Below the pieces are notes generated by a model. It searched no databases, was not told the DNA's origin, and saw nothing but the letters and a program-made list of their open reading frames with translations. Shown here piece by piece: positions 17,216 through 24,662 of a stretch of DNA of 51,445 bases. This DNA comes from a virus: IMG/VR virus record IMGVR_UViG_3300013372_000298, positions 1 through 51,445 of that record. One strand, 5' to 3'. Every line of letters starts with the position of its first letter. Position 1 is the stretch's first letter. The position numbers were made by a program, and so were the translations under genes.

Positions 17216-17665
17216 TTAAAGGTCTCCCTCTTTTCGATTCTCGCTGTAGTAAACGTCAAAGTGTCCGCCCGGGTATCGTGCTTCAAGTTTCTTGACGTTT
17301 TCAGCGACAACATCATTAGGGTCGAGATTCAATGCACGACATGCATTAACCCAATACCACATGATATCACCTAGTTCACGCTTCATGTGAAAGTGCGCTT
17401 CTTCATTGAGGGGCTTGCCCTGAAACACAATCTTCTTTACGATTTCTTGAAACTCACCTGTCTCGCTACCAAGACCGATAGCACCACAAAGCAATAATGG
17501 TACATTGATATCTGGACCATGAACATACTCACCGTTCGGACCATATGCTTCGTAATTGCCATCGATTCTGTCTAACACATTCATAAACGTAGTAAGATCA
17601 TTACTTTGTTTACTAGTAACTGCTTCAACAAATTCCATATACTTGTTTAAATCTACATTATTCAT
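17216..17665 (-). CDS. mazG: MazG-like nucleotide pyrophosphohydrolase
   Basis: A 149-residue all-alpha NTP-PPase. The metal-binding core is recognisable: GLGSETGEFQEIVKKIVFQG (ExxE motif) and later KRELGDIMWYWVNACRALNL (ExxD motif), then ARYPGGHFDVYY. MazG enzymes hydrolyse NTPs or dNTPs, or (p)ppGpp in some proposals. They are common in aquatic phages, where they may adjust host nucleotide pools. The start ATG overlaps the preceding stop (ATGA) with Shine-Dalgarno AAGGAG inside the upstream gene. It is the third gene of the early operon that begins at 18989. Confidence 0.85.
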   Translation of the reverse strand: MNNVDLNKYMEFVEAVTSKQSNDLTTFMNVLDRIDGNYEAYGPNGEYVHGPDINVPLLLCGAIGLGSETGEFQEIVKKIVFQGKPLNEEAHFHMKRELGDIMWYWVNACRALNLDPNDVVAENVKKLEARYPGGHFDVYYSENRKEGDL

Positions 17666-17856
17666 ACTAACTCCTTGAACATTTTTTTTCTACCTTCTTC
17701 ACCTAGGATACTATCAAATATCTCTTTAGTACGTTGCATCATTGCACATGCCAACATTAGTTGATCATTGGCGTTCTCTGTTGACAATATAGCAGTATCT
17801 ATGATTGTCATCATAGTTTCCATTCTTTTACCTAACGGATCAAATGATTCTTCCAT
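17662..17856 (-). CDS. Small conserved early protein
   Basis: A 64-residue helical protein (METMMTIIDTAILSTENAND, LACAMMQRTKEIFDSILGEE) with no motif that I recognise. It is translationally coupled at both ends: its ATG overlaps the preceding stop (TAATG) and its stop overlaps the MazG start (ATGA). Being between an unknown early gene and mazG suggests a small accessory subunit or takeover protein, but no function can be assigned. Confidence 0.6.
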   Translation of the reverse strand: MEESFDPLGKRMETMMTIIDTAILSTENANDQLMLACAMMQRTKEIFDSILGEEGRKKMFKELV

Positions 17857-18989
17857 TAGAATGCCTTTAGGATAATCATGTTTTCATTGAATCGACCGTT
17901 AGGTGTAGTCGATACAGCCTTGATGTCTTTGAAGTACTTACGTGCCGCGGGCTTACTTCCCATGACTTCTTTGATTTGCACTTCGGGCTTACGTAGTGTC
18001 TTAGTCTCAGAATTTTTAGTGCAGAACCCGATAACACTGTTACCTTTGACAGTCAAACTCTTGCCATATTCATCAGCAACTAAGTGAATCAACTTACGCT
18101 TCTTAGTATCATAGACCCAAGCCTCAGCACAACCATGCAACTTTGTAGATGGTACACTGACCAACTCAAGTTTCTCAAGTTTGAATGTCTTGAGATACTT
18201 GAGGCTACGCACAATCTTCTCGACCGGCACTGCTTTCTTAGCACGTGGCTTTCGCCCTGCTTTCTTAATATTGATATATGAGTTAAGATCGGAGATAACC
18301 TTCTCAATCACGCCGATTATGTTGCGAACCTGTACCTTACCTAAATGTGAATATGCTTCGTTCAACTGCTCATCTTTACCTGCTTGCAACTCGGTGTACT
18401 CATCCAGTTTACGTTGCCAAGCACTAGTCAAAATATTGATATGTTGCGGCAACACATTGTATTGTGTCAACACACTGACCGGATTGATGTTGCTTTCTTT
18501 CTTGCAACCACCTAGAATATATTCATCCCACTGCCCTTCAAGTTCACCACCTGCTTCTAGCGCCTTCTCACGCATACGCTCTTGAATGTTCGGCTTGATG
18601 ACTATATTAGTAGTTACCTCTTCTGCTACTACCTCTTCCTTATCTTCCGTCAACAAACGTTCAATTTCTGAGGACAGTTTATTGATCGTATTCTCATCGT
18701 TGTATCCGCGTAACACGCATCGTGCCACGAATCCATAAGTAGTAGTCACATTGCTATCGCTTACACGGCGAAATGCTTTTGCTTCAGTAATCTTGCCTGT
18801 AAAGTCAAGATATTGGGCAATAAATTCTTTAGCATCCTTCTTATCGTAGAAGTGATGATACCATGTTAGTGCTTCACCCAAACTATGTTTGGCTTTTTCT
18901 ACACTAAAATCAGGTTCGGGTCCAAAATACTTAGCGTCTGCATCCCTGGGATTCAAGGGCTTGATTTCATGCGTTTTAGTCTTGACCAT
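17856..18989 (-). CDS. Conserved early protein of unknown function
   Basis: A 377-residue protein starting MVKTKTHEIKPLNPRDADAK; an in-frame extension to 19049 would overlap the promoter, so it is rejected. The N-terminal region (EALTWYHHFYDKKDAKEFIA), a central coiled helix (YTELQAGKDEQLNEAYSHLG, NIIGVIEKVISDLNSYINIK) and a basic linker (KKAGRKPRAKKAVPVEKIVR) precede a beta-rich C-terminus (GCAEAWVYDTKKRKLIHLVA, SVIGFCTKNSETKTLRKPE). The basic stretch suggests nucleic-acid binding. First gene of an early operon with a strong sigma70 promoter. Similar proteins occur in aquatic T4-like phages, but no function is known to me. Confidence 0.6.
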   Translation of the reverse strand: MVKTKTHEIKPLNPRDADAKYFGPEPDFSVEKAKHSLGEALTWYHHFYDKKDAKEFIAQYLDFTGKITEAKAFRRVSDSNVTTTYGFVARCVLRGYNDENTINKLSSEIERLLTEDKEEVVAEEVTTNIVIKPNIQERMREKALEAGGELEGQWDEYILGGCKKESNINPVSVLTQYNVLPQHINILTSAWQRKLDEYTELQAGKDEQLNEAYSHLGKVQVRNIIGVIEKVISDLNSYINIKKAGRKPRAKKAVPVEKIVRSLKYLKTFKLEKLELVSVPSTKLHGCAEAWVYDTKKRKLIHLVADEYGKSLTVKGNSVIGFCTKNSETKTLRKPEVQIKEVMGSKPAARKYFKDIKAVSTTPNGRFNENMIILKAF

Positions 18990-19020
18990 AGTAGTCTCCA
19001 ATGCTATTATCAATTTACTT

Positions 19021-19049
19021 ATTCTATCACCCTGTCTGATAAAAGTCAA
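19021..19049 (-). promoter_or_regulatory. Early sigma70-type promoter of the mazG operon
   Basis: Minus strand: TTGACT (19044-19049), 17-bp spacer, TAGAAT (19021-19026). The leader of about 30 nt has TTGGAG before the ATG at 18989. Confidence 0.75.
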
Positions 19050-19077
19050 GCCCTTTGTAAGTCATTGATTCTAAACG

Positions 19078-19085
19078 ACTAAATA
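19078..19085 (+). promoter_or_regulatory. Late promoter-like octamer, plus strand
   Basis: ACTAAATA on the plus strand with 4 nt to the ATG at 19090 and no Shine-Dalgarno between. It drives the plus-strand neck/tail-completion island. Confidence 0.5.
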
Positions 19086-19089
19086 CTGT

Positions 19090-20811
19090 ATGCCCAAATT
19101 ATCGCTATATCACCCAACGAAAACTAACGATTATAAATTCTTCGACAGGACGATTTCGGAGCAACTTACTGTGGGTGGAACTGACCTTTATATCCACAAA
19201 TATATGGGCCCGTCTGCACAGACACCAAGTGCAGACTACACTCAACCGCAGTATGTCAGTCCTGATCCTACACAGATACAAGACTTATTGTTCTTAGAAA
19301 ACCGCGATAGGGTTTATGATCCAAATATCTATAGATTGCGTGGACATTATAGCGTACAGAATCTAGACTTTGATTTAAGTCAGTTTGGATTATTCTTAAA
19401 CAATGACATCATCTTTATTGCCGTTCATTATAATGACATGATCGATATCATTGGTCGTAAACTAATGGTAGGTGACGTATTAGAATTACCTCACTTACTA
19501 GATTACAACCCATTAAAAGAATCAATACCGGTAGCATTGAAGCGTTTCTATAGCATCACCGATGCTAACTTTGCTAGCGAAGGTTTCAGTCAAACTTGGT
19601 ATCCACACTTATGGCGTATCAAGTGTGAGCCATTAGTAGATAGTGAAGAATTTAGCAATATACTCAAAGAGCCAATCAACAAAGACAATTATCTTGGTGA
19701 TTGGGATCCTACTAAAGTATATCCGCCTGGTTATGTAATAAGTTATGGTGACAAGAACTACATCAGTAAGATAGAAGTTCCTGTAGGAATATATCCCCCA
19801 AATGAAACATATTGGGAATTAGATCCTAATCAGAATCTCAAAGATATCTTATCAACATATAACAAGAATCTTGATGTTAATAATGCGCAACTTGAAGAAG
19901 CAAAACGTATAGTACCTAAAGCAGGTTACAACAACAAAGACCTATATGTCGTTCCAACATATGGAATATATGAAAGCAACAACACATTATCAGGCAAACT
20001 GAATCAGCCGGCGCCACCTATCAATGTTGTGACATATAGTGGTGGAGCACCTAACACAGGTTCTTATGGTACTGTAGTCTACATGCGCAATCCTAAATAT
20101 AAGAATCCTAGCGCAGGTATCAAAGTCAGTAAAGAATTATTGAAGAGCATATGGGATATGACTGCTGACATGGATTTCACTAAGATGGATATCCATGTAC
20201 AAACAAATATGGAAGTCATGGAAAGTGCTCCTGCAGTCCTCAAAGAAGGTAGTGGTTCAAGATCGCTAGAAGGTAATAAAGTATTATCTGTCATGTCACT
20301 TGGTCCAGTTACTGGTCCATATGGTACTGCTGACAATACATATGCTACTGCTGACGCAGATCCAACTCAACCAGGATTTACTGGTACTATCAGTACACAA
20401 ATGGATTGGCGTGCAGACTGCGATCCTGCATATCAGTATATCAGTCGCGCAAGTCCAAGAAGTTTCGGTTATGAAGCAGGTTATCTATCAGGAGATGGTA
20501 CCGCCCCTAACGGTTATCCAAGTGGCGCGGGCATTGCGTTCCCGCAAAATCCTCAAGTAGGTGATTACTTCTTGCGCATCGATTATATGCCGCAGATATT
20601 ATATCGTTGGGACGGAAAATTGTGGATTCGTATATCAACTAATGTACGTACAGACACTGGATTCACAGCGGACGACCAAGCACAGAAGTCTCAATTCATC
20701 AATAATGAAGCAGAGATATATAACAACAATACAGGTAACTTGATACCATCAGCACAACCATTATCAAGTATCTTACAATTAGCACCGGACAACTTACCCC
20801 CATTACCATAA
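19090..20811 (+). CDS. Neck/virion protein, possibly gp14-like
   Basis: A 573-residue protein. N-terminal segments (NDYKFFDRTISEQLTVGGTD, LYIHKYMGP, LDFDLSQFGLFLNNDIIFIA, GRKLMVGDVLELPHL, SQTWYPHLWRIKCEPLVDS) are recognisable as a conserved structural protein of aquatic T4-like phages. The layout of the first 200 residues (IHKYMGP, FGLFLNND, GDVLELP) loosely follows T4 gp14. The rest (TYGIYESNNTLSGK, DMDFTKMDIHVQTNMEVME, QVGDYFLRIDYMPQILYRWD) has no T4 counterpart, making it twice the T4 size. It lies 9 bp before gp15 on the plus strand, as expected of a neck-tail joining module. Confident as virion protein, weaker as gp14. Confidence 0.55.
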   Translation: MPKLSLYHPTKTNDYKFFDRTISEQLTVGGTDLYIHKYMGPSAQTPSADYTQPQYVSPDPTQIQDLLFLENRDRVYDPNIYRLRGHYSVQNLDFDLSQFGLFLNNDIIFIAVHYNDMIDIIGRKLMVGDVLELPHLLDYNPLKESIPVALKRFYSITDANFASEGFSQTWYPHLWRIKCEPLVDSEEFSNILKEPINKDNYLGDWDPTKVYPPGYVISYGDKNYISKIEVPVGIYPPNETYWELDPNQNLKDILSTYNKNLDVNNAQLEEAKRIVPKAGYNNKDLYVVPTYGIYESNNTLSGKLNQPAPPINVVTYSGGAPNTGSYGTVVYMRNPKYKNPSAGIKVSKELLKSIWDMTADMDFTKMDIHVQTNMEVMESAPAVLKEGSGSRSLEGNKVLSVMSLGPVTGPYGTADNTYATADADPTQPGFTGTISTQMDWRADCDPAYQYISRASPRSFGYEAGYLSGDGTAPNGYPSGAGIAFPQNPQVGDYFLRIDYMPQILYRWDGKLWIRISTNVRTDTGFTADDQAQKSQFINNEAEIYNNNTGNLIPSAQPLSSILQLAPDNLPPLP

Positions 20812-20820
20812 GAGTAACAC

Positions 20821-22197
20821 ATGGCACAATTTTTTTACGACAATCAGATACGCAGATTTTTATTACAGTTCGCTAAGATTTTCAGCAACTGGTATGTGAC
20901 TAAAGGCAAAGATCCTAACGGCAACGATATACTTGTACGTGTGCCAGTAATGTATGGAGATCAAAGTAGATTAGTTTCAACTGCAATCGCTAACAATAGT
21001 GCAAGCACACTACCGAGTGCACCTATCATAACCTATTGGATAACCGGATTAGAATACAATCAAAGTTGGATGCAAAATCCTACTTATGTTGAAAAGGTAA
21101 ATGTTAGACAACGTGCTTATAATACAGATACACAAAGTTATGAGCAAGTGCAAGGACAGGCATTTACAGTCGAACGATTGATGCCTGTACCTTATACATT
21201 GCGTATGCAAGTTGACTTCTGGACTACTAATTATAATCAAAAATTACAATTGATTGAACAGTTAGGTACTGTTTTTAATCCTAGCCTTGAAATACAAAGC
21301 ACTGACAACTTTGTTGACTGGACTAGTTTAAGTGTTGTATATCAAGATGGTCTTACATTTAGTTCTCGTAGCATTCCAGTAGGGTCAGGCAACCCTATAG
21401 ATGTATTGAGTTGGAAGTTCTATATGCCTATATGGTTAAGCACTAGTACTAAACTCAAAAAGATGGGTGTTATCAATAAAATTATTGCTAGCATATTTAA
21501 GGGAAACGCATTACAAGACATGCAAGATGATGATTTGTTATTAGGTACTAGACAAAAAATCACACCATATGGATATAAATTATTATTGATAGGCAATAGA
21601 TTACAATTATTACCTCAAGATAGCGCATTCTACCCACCTAATACTGACTTGAATGACCCCACACCTCCTAACACAAATTTATATTGGTCTAGTTTATTAA
21701 ACGTATACGGAGCATATAAACCGGGAATCAGTCAAATATGGTTACAAAATCCATATATGGAAGATGACATAGTAGGCACTATAGTGCTTGATCCAGTAGA
21801 TGATAGATTATTGATATATGACATCGATCCAGATACATTACCACAAAATACATTGAATCCAGTAGATGCTGTGGTTAATCCTCAGTTGCAAGGACCAAAT
21901 GCGGGTCTGCCCGGACCAGTGAATGGGCGCAGATATCTGATCGTAGAAGATATAGGAATGGCGGGAACGACTACGACTGCTTGGGGTGATCTTGTAGCAG
22001 AAGCGAATGATATCATACAATATGACTCTACAACCGGTGATTGGTTTGTTAGTTTCGATGCCGGTGCATCTACTACTGTAGAGTATGTTACCAATCTAAC
22101 TACTAATATCCAATATCGTTATGTAGAGCAAGAAGGTCAATGGATGAAATCGTATGAAGGTTGGTACGATCAGGGCGACTATAGTGTTGTAATCTAA
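20821..22197 (+). CDS. 15: Tail sheath stabiliser and completion protein, gp15-like
   Basis: A 458-residue protein. The N-terminus FFYDNQIRRFLLQFAKIFSN followed by DILVRVPVMYGDQSR matches the T4 gp15 pattern (YFYNSSFRRY...FIRVPITYAS). Later conserved stretches are RLMPVPYTLRMQVDFWTTNY, KLQLIEQLGTVFNPSLEIQ and SWKFYMPIWLS. T4 gp15 caps the tail tube and sheath and forms the joint with the head neck. The protein is longer than T4 gp15 (272 aa) owing to a C-terminal extension of about 180 residues rich in Pro/Asn/Asp. Shine-Dalgarno AAGAG lies just upstream. It is co-oriented with the gp14-like gene. Confidence 0.75.
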   Translation: MAQFFYDNQIRRFLLQFAKIFSNWYVTKGKDPNGNDILVRVPVMYGDQSRLVSTAIANNSASTLPSAPIITYWITGLEYNQSWMQNPTYVEKVNVRQRAYNTDTQSYEQVQGQAFTVERLMPVPYTLRMQVDFWTTNYNQKLQLIEQLGTVFNPSLEIQSTDNFVDWTSLSVVYQDGLTFSSRSIPVGSGNPIDVLSWKFYMPIWLSTSTKLKKMGVINKIIASIFKGNALQDMQDDDLLLGTRQKITPYGYKLLLIGNRLQLLPQDSAFYPPNTDLNDPTPPNTNLYWSSLLNVYGAYKPGISQIWLQNPYMEDDIVGTIVLDPVDDRLLIYDIDPDTLPQNTLNPVDAVVNPQLQGPNAGLPGPVNGRRYLIVEDIGMAGTTTTAWGDLVAEANDIIQYDSTTGDWFVSFDAGASTTVEYVTNLTTNIQYRYVEQEGQWMKSYEGWYDQGDYSVVI

Positions 22198-22215
22198 GCA
22201 ATAGAGTGTTATACT
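22187..22215 (+). promoter_or_regulatory. Early promoter of the NUDIX gene, overlapping the gp15 3' end
   Basis: Plus strand: TTGTAA (22187-22192), 17-bp spacer, TATACT (22210-22215), then exactly 6 nt to the ATG at 22222, predicting a leaderless mRNA. The -35 lies in the last codons of gp15. The -10 lies in the inverted repeat TAGAGT-gttat-ACTCTA (22202-22218). Confidence 0.5.
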
Positions 22216-22221
22216 CTAGAT

Positions 22222-22638
22222 ATGAAAAACACTTCGGCAGGTTTATTCTTTTACAGCAAAAATACGGGTAGATTCTTATATCTATTGCGTAATGATGCCA
22301 ATCATAGTTGGGGCGTCCCGGGCGGTAAGGTAGAAGAAGATGAAACGTTGTTTGAAGGATTAGAACGCGAATGTGTAGAAGAGATTGGATATTTTCCAAA
22401 AGATGCTAAATTGATTCCTATACAGAAATTTGTCAATAAGACTTTCACTTATCACACATTTTTCTGTTCAGTAGATGATGAGTTCATTCCTGTATTGAAT
22501 GATGAGCATATCGGCTATGCTTGGGTAGGTGAGAATCAACATCCTAAACCCATGCATCCCGGATTGTTTAGCACAATCAATATTGATATTGTGAAAGAAA
22601 AATTAAAAAATCTTACTGAAAATAAAAACGGGGCATAA
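22222..22638 (+). CDS. NUDIX hydrolase
   Basis: A 138-residue single-domain NUDIX protein. The box is complete: GKVEEDE at 35-41 and REcvEEiGy at 49-57, matching G-x5-E-x7-REUxEExGU. Upstream SWGVPGG gives the usual entry into the box. Substrates in the family include nucleoside diphosphate-linked compounds, dinucleoside polyphosphates, ADP-ribose and NAD; substrate is not predictable here, although T4 NudE is a precedent in T4-like phages. There is no Shine-Dalgarno. Its stop codon TAA lies in the loop of a bidirectional terminator. Confidence 0.9.
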   Translation: MKNTSAGLFFYSKNTGRFLYLLRNDANHSWGVPGGKVEEDETLFEGLERECVEEIGYFPKDAKLIPIQKFVNKTFTYHTFFCSVDDEFIPVLNDEHIGYAWVGENQHPKPMHPGLFSTINIDIVKEKLKNLTENKNGA

Positions 22639-22649
22639 GCCCCGTTTTT
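22624..22649. terminator. Bidirectional rho-independent terminator
   Basis: An 11-bp perfect inverted repeat, AAAAACGGGGC (22624-22634) with GCCCCGTTTTT (22639-22649), and a 4-nt loop. It ends the plus-strand island and, on the other strand, the 22671-22988 gene. The NUDIX stop codon sits in the loop region. Confidence 0.9.
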
Positions 22650-22670
22650 ACTGAGATGAATCATCTCTCA

Positions 22671-22988
22671 TCACATAGCAAAAAGCATCTTTACTGCTTC
22701 GACACCGGTCGCACCTAAAACTGCGGCCGCTCCCATTAGCATCCATTTTATCTTTTCAATACCAGATATCTTTTCTGCTAACTCGTCATGAGATTTTTTA
22801 TTGCTCTCTTGAAATTCTTTGAGAATAATTTTAGTCTCATCCATGTTCCTGTCTAGGCATTCGTGTAAGTCTTTTACTTCACTTTTGAGATCATCGATTT
22901 TCCCATCCAGATTTCTAAACTGGACTTGAAGTACCGCGATCTCAGTCTCGGCTTGTTCTACACGTTTAACTGCGCTTGCATTAGACAT
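22671..22988 (-). CDS. Coiled-coil protein with C-terminal membrane segment (XhlA/holin-accessory-like)
   Basis: A 105-residue protein. Residues of about 7-75 are a heptad-rich coiled coil (EQAETEIAVLQVQFRNLDGK, KIDDLKSEVKDLHECLDR, KSHDELAEKISGIEK). The last 25 residues (IKWMLMGAAAVLGATGVEAV, ending KMLFAM) form one hydrophobic segment. This layout resembles the XhlA family and other small phage proteins near holins. A lysis or membrane-anchoring role is inferred from architecture only; no endolysin or holin gene is visible nearby. It follows the 22995-23978 virion gene with 6 bp between. Confidence 0.55.
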   Translation of the reverse strand: MSNASAVKRVEQAETEIAVLQVQFRNLDGKIDDLKSEVKDLHECLDRNMDETKIILKEFQESNKKSHDELAEKISGIEKIKWMLMGAAAVLGATGVEAVKMLFAM

Positions 22989-22994
22989 GATTTA

Positions 22995-23978
22995 TTAAGC
23001 CTTATTAATAGTTACGATAGGATAAGGTTGTCCACCGTATGTATTAGCGGCATATGCAGTATTGAATGTCGAGAACGCAGGACTTGAATTGTTGATATTT
23101 GCTGTCTCATTAGGTAGAGCAGTAACACCCGAATTGGCAGTGAACAACTCAGCAGTATGATCGCTCAATGATTGAACAAATACTGTCGATGAGTTTGCGT
23201 ATGTACCTTCGATATTGAAAGTGTTTGGCAACAATGCTGTGTTTGCTACGTTTGCAGTATAGCAAGCGGCAGTCAAACCACTAGTTGAACCAGTGACTAG
23301 ATACTTCTGCTTACCTTTCTGACGAACGATGAAACCTGCTTCTGGATTACCATAGATATATGCACCATCAGTTACGTTTGCTGTAGCATTGGCTGCAAAT
23401 GTTGCGAATACAGCATTTGCATTTGCGATATCATCAATAGTACCAAGAATCACACCTGCGTCTGTGTACACGATTGTACCATCAGTCAATGTGTTTGCAA
23501 AGTCAGTACCGACACCATCTAAGTTTGGACTGTCGTCTGCACAAGTTATTGTGCCTTCACCAGTGATACCGATACATACACCAACTAATACTTGGTTACC
23601 ATATAGTGCTGTGTTACCACCGACTACTGAATATGTGTTTGCTGAACCATCTGGGTTGTTGAAATATGCATCTACTAAACCAACTGTTGCTGACACTGTT
23701 ACAGGGCCCGCACTCGATAAATTAACTGGTGTGTATGTTGGATTTGCTGATAATTCTGTTGCTGATACTGTGAAAGTAGTTGCTGACAATATTTTCAGTA
23801 TCCAGTAAGTTGTACCTGCAACTAAGCCACCGATATTGCTTGCCGGAATGAATGGCATACCTGCAATGATACCTAGATTAGTTAAGCTTGATGATGTAGT
23901 GACTACTTCTGTTGAGGCATTAGTAGCAGTTAAAACTATGACTGCTTGAGCCTTTGCGATTTTTAATGGACGTCCCAT
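22995..23978 (-). CDS. Virion structural protein, beta-rich
   Basis: A 327-residue Ala/Thr/Asn/Val-rich protein starting MGRPLKIAKAQAVIVLTATN. This MGRPLKI start also occurs in surface or decoration proteins of aquatic T4-like phages, from memory. The body (GLVAGTTYWILKILSATTFT, GNQVLVGVCIGITGEGTI, GFIVRQKGKQKYLVTGSTSG) looks like strands of a multi-domain beta protein. Strong CAGGAG Shine-Dalgarno and a long structured leader below a late promoter suggest high expression. Its exact place in the virion is unknown. Confidence 0.65.
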   Translation of the reverse strand: MGRPLKIAKAQAVIVLTATNASTEVVTTSSSLTNLGIIAGMPFIPASNIGGLVAGTTYWILKILSATTFTVSATELSANPTYTPVNLSSAGPVTVSATVGLVDAYFNNPDGSANTYSVVGGNTALYGNQVLVGVCIGITGEGTITCADDSPNLDGVGTDFANTLTDGTIVYTDAGVILGTIDDIANANAVFATFAANATANVTDGAYIYGNPEAGFIVRQKGKQKYLVTGSTSGLTAACYTANVANTALLPNTFNIEGTYANSSTVFVQSLSDHTAELFTANSGVTALPNETANINNSSPAFSTFNTAYAANTYGGQPYPIVTINKA

Positions 23979-23997
23979 TTGTTTTCTCCTGTTGATT

Positions 23998-24050
23998 GCG
24001 AGTTCTAGTCGCTACGCAGTGGGTACTGCATAAACTCTCACCATGAGAGT
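23998..24050 (-). promoter_or_regulatory. Structured mRNA leader with stacked hairpins
   Basis: Between the late octamer and the Shine-Dalgarno lie ACTCTCA/TGAGAGT (24034-24050, 3-nt loop), GCAGT/ACTGC (24016-24029) and a weak GCGA/TCGC (23998-24012). Stabilisation of an abundant virion mRNA is the simplest reading. Confidence 0.5.
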
Positions 24051-24058
24051 GTACAAAC

Positions 24059-24066
24059 TATTTATC
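24059..24066 (-). promoter_or_regulatory. T4-type late promoter octamer
   Basis: GATAAATA on the minus strand, about 80 nt upstream of the ATG at 23978, preceding the structured leader. Confidence 0.65.
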
Positions 24067-24080
24067 TTCATTACGCAATA

Positions 24081-24635
24081 TTAAGATTTGGGCCCGCCAT
24101 TTGCCGGTGTTGCCGCTACACCAGTTGTACCTGAATTAGCATGCGGAGCACCAAGTTCTGTAATAGTAAATGGTGAAGATGTAACGCCTGAAACTTCTTT
24201 AAAAGATACTACGTTACCTTGACCTACGATAATGCTGTTATTAACTGTGTTAGCAGGAATGATCGTGCTATTAGCAGTAGCAACTGTGTATGGTACACCG
24301 TATGGGTTATATCGTGCTGTCGCACTACTAATTGCAACGGCTGAATTAGCAGTCAATGTCAAACTTGTATTGTTAGCAATTGCTTGCACAATTCCTGCAG
24401 TACTTCCTGCCGTATTACCAATCCACGCCCCAACATTAAGTTCTGATAAGAATAATGTACCAGACCCTGTTACTGTCGTAGTATTAGTAGCCGCAGTAAT
24501 TGTACCAGTTAATGCAACGTTGGGAAAACTAGTTGTATATTGAATAGCACTAGTAGTCGCTATTTGTACTTTATCCGTAGCAATGTTTCCCGATGTTGCT
24601 ACTGCTGAACTTGCTGTGTATGCGTATGATGCCAT
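24081..24635 (-). CDS. Virion structural protein, small and beta-rich
   Basis: A 184-residue Thr/Ala/Asn/Ser-rich protein (ALTGTITAATNTTTVTGSGT, LFLSELNVGAWIGNT, VQAIANNTSLTLTANSAVAI) resembling the short beta-sandwich proteins that decorate heads or tails. The TGSGTLF...LNVGAWIG pattern is a repeated motif of many phage structural proteins. Shine-Dalgarno GGATAAC and an octamer 18 nt upstream. No catalytic motif. It lies between a fibre-like gene and another virion gene. Confidence 0.6.
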   Translation of the reverse strand: MASYAYTASSAVATSGNIATDKVQIATTSAIQYTTSFPNVALTGTITAATNTTTVTGSGTLFLSELNVGAWIGNTAGSTAGIVQAIANNTSLTLTANSAVAISSATARYNPYGVPYTVATANSTIIPANTVNNSIIVGQGNVVSFKEVSGVTSSPFTITELGAPHANSGTTGVAATPANGGPKS

Positions 24636-24653
24636 TTTCGTTATCCTATTTTG

Positions 24654-24661
24654 TATTTATT
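24654..24661 (-). promoter_or_regulatory. Late promoter-like octamer
   Basis: AATAAATA on the minus strand, 18 nt before the ATG at 24635. Confidence 0.5.
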
Positions 24662-24662
24662 T

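Noticed and set aside
18089-18585. Open frames on both strands inside the 17856-18989 gene
   Set aside because: They have no signals, and the early promoter and start support the main minus-strand frame.
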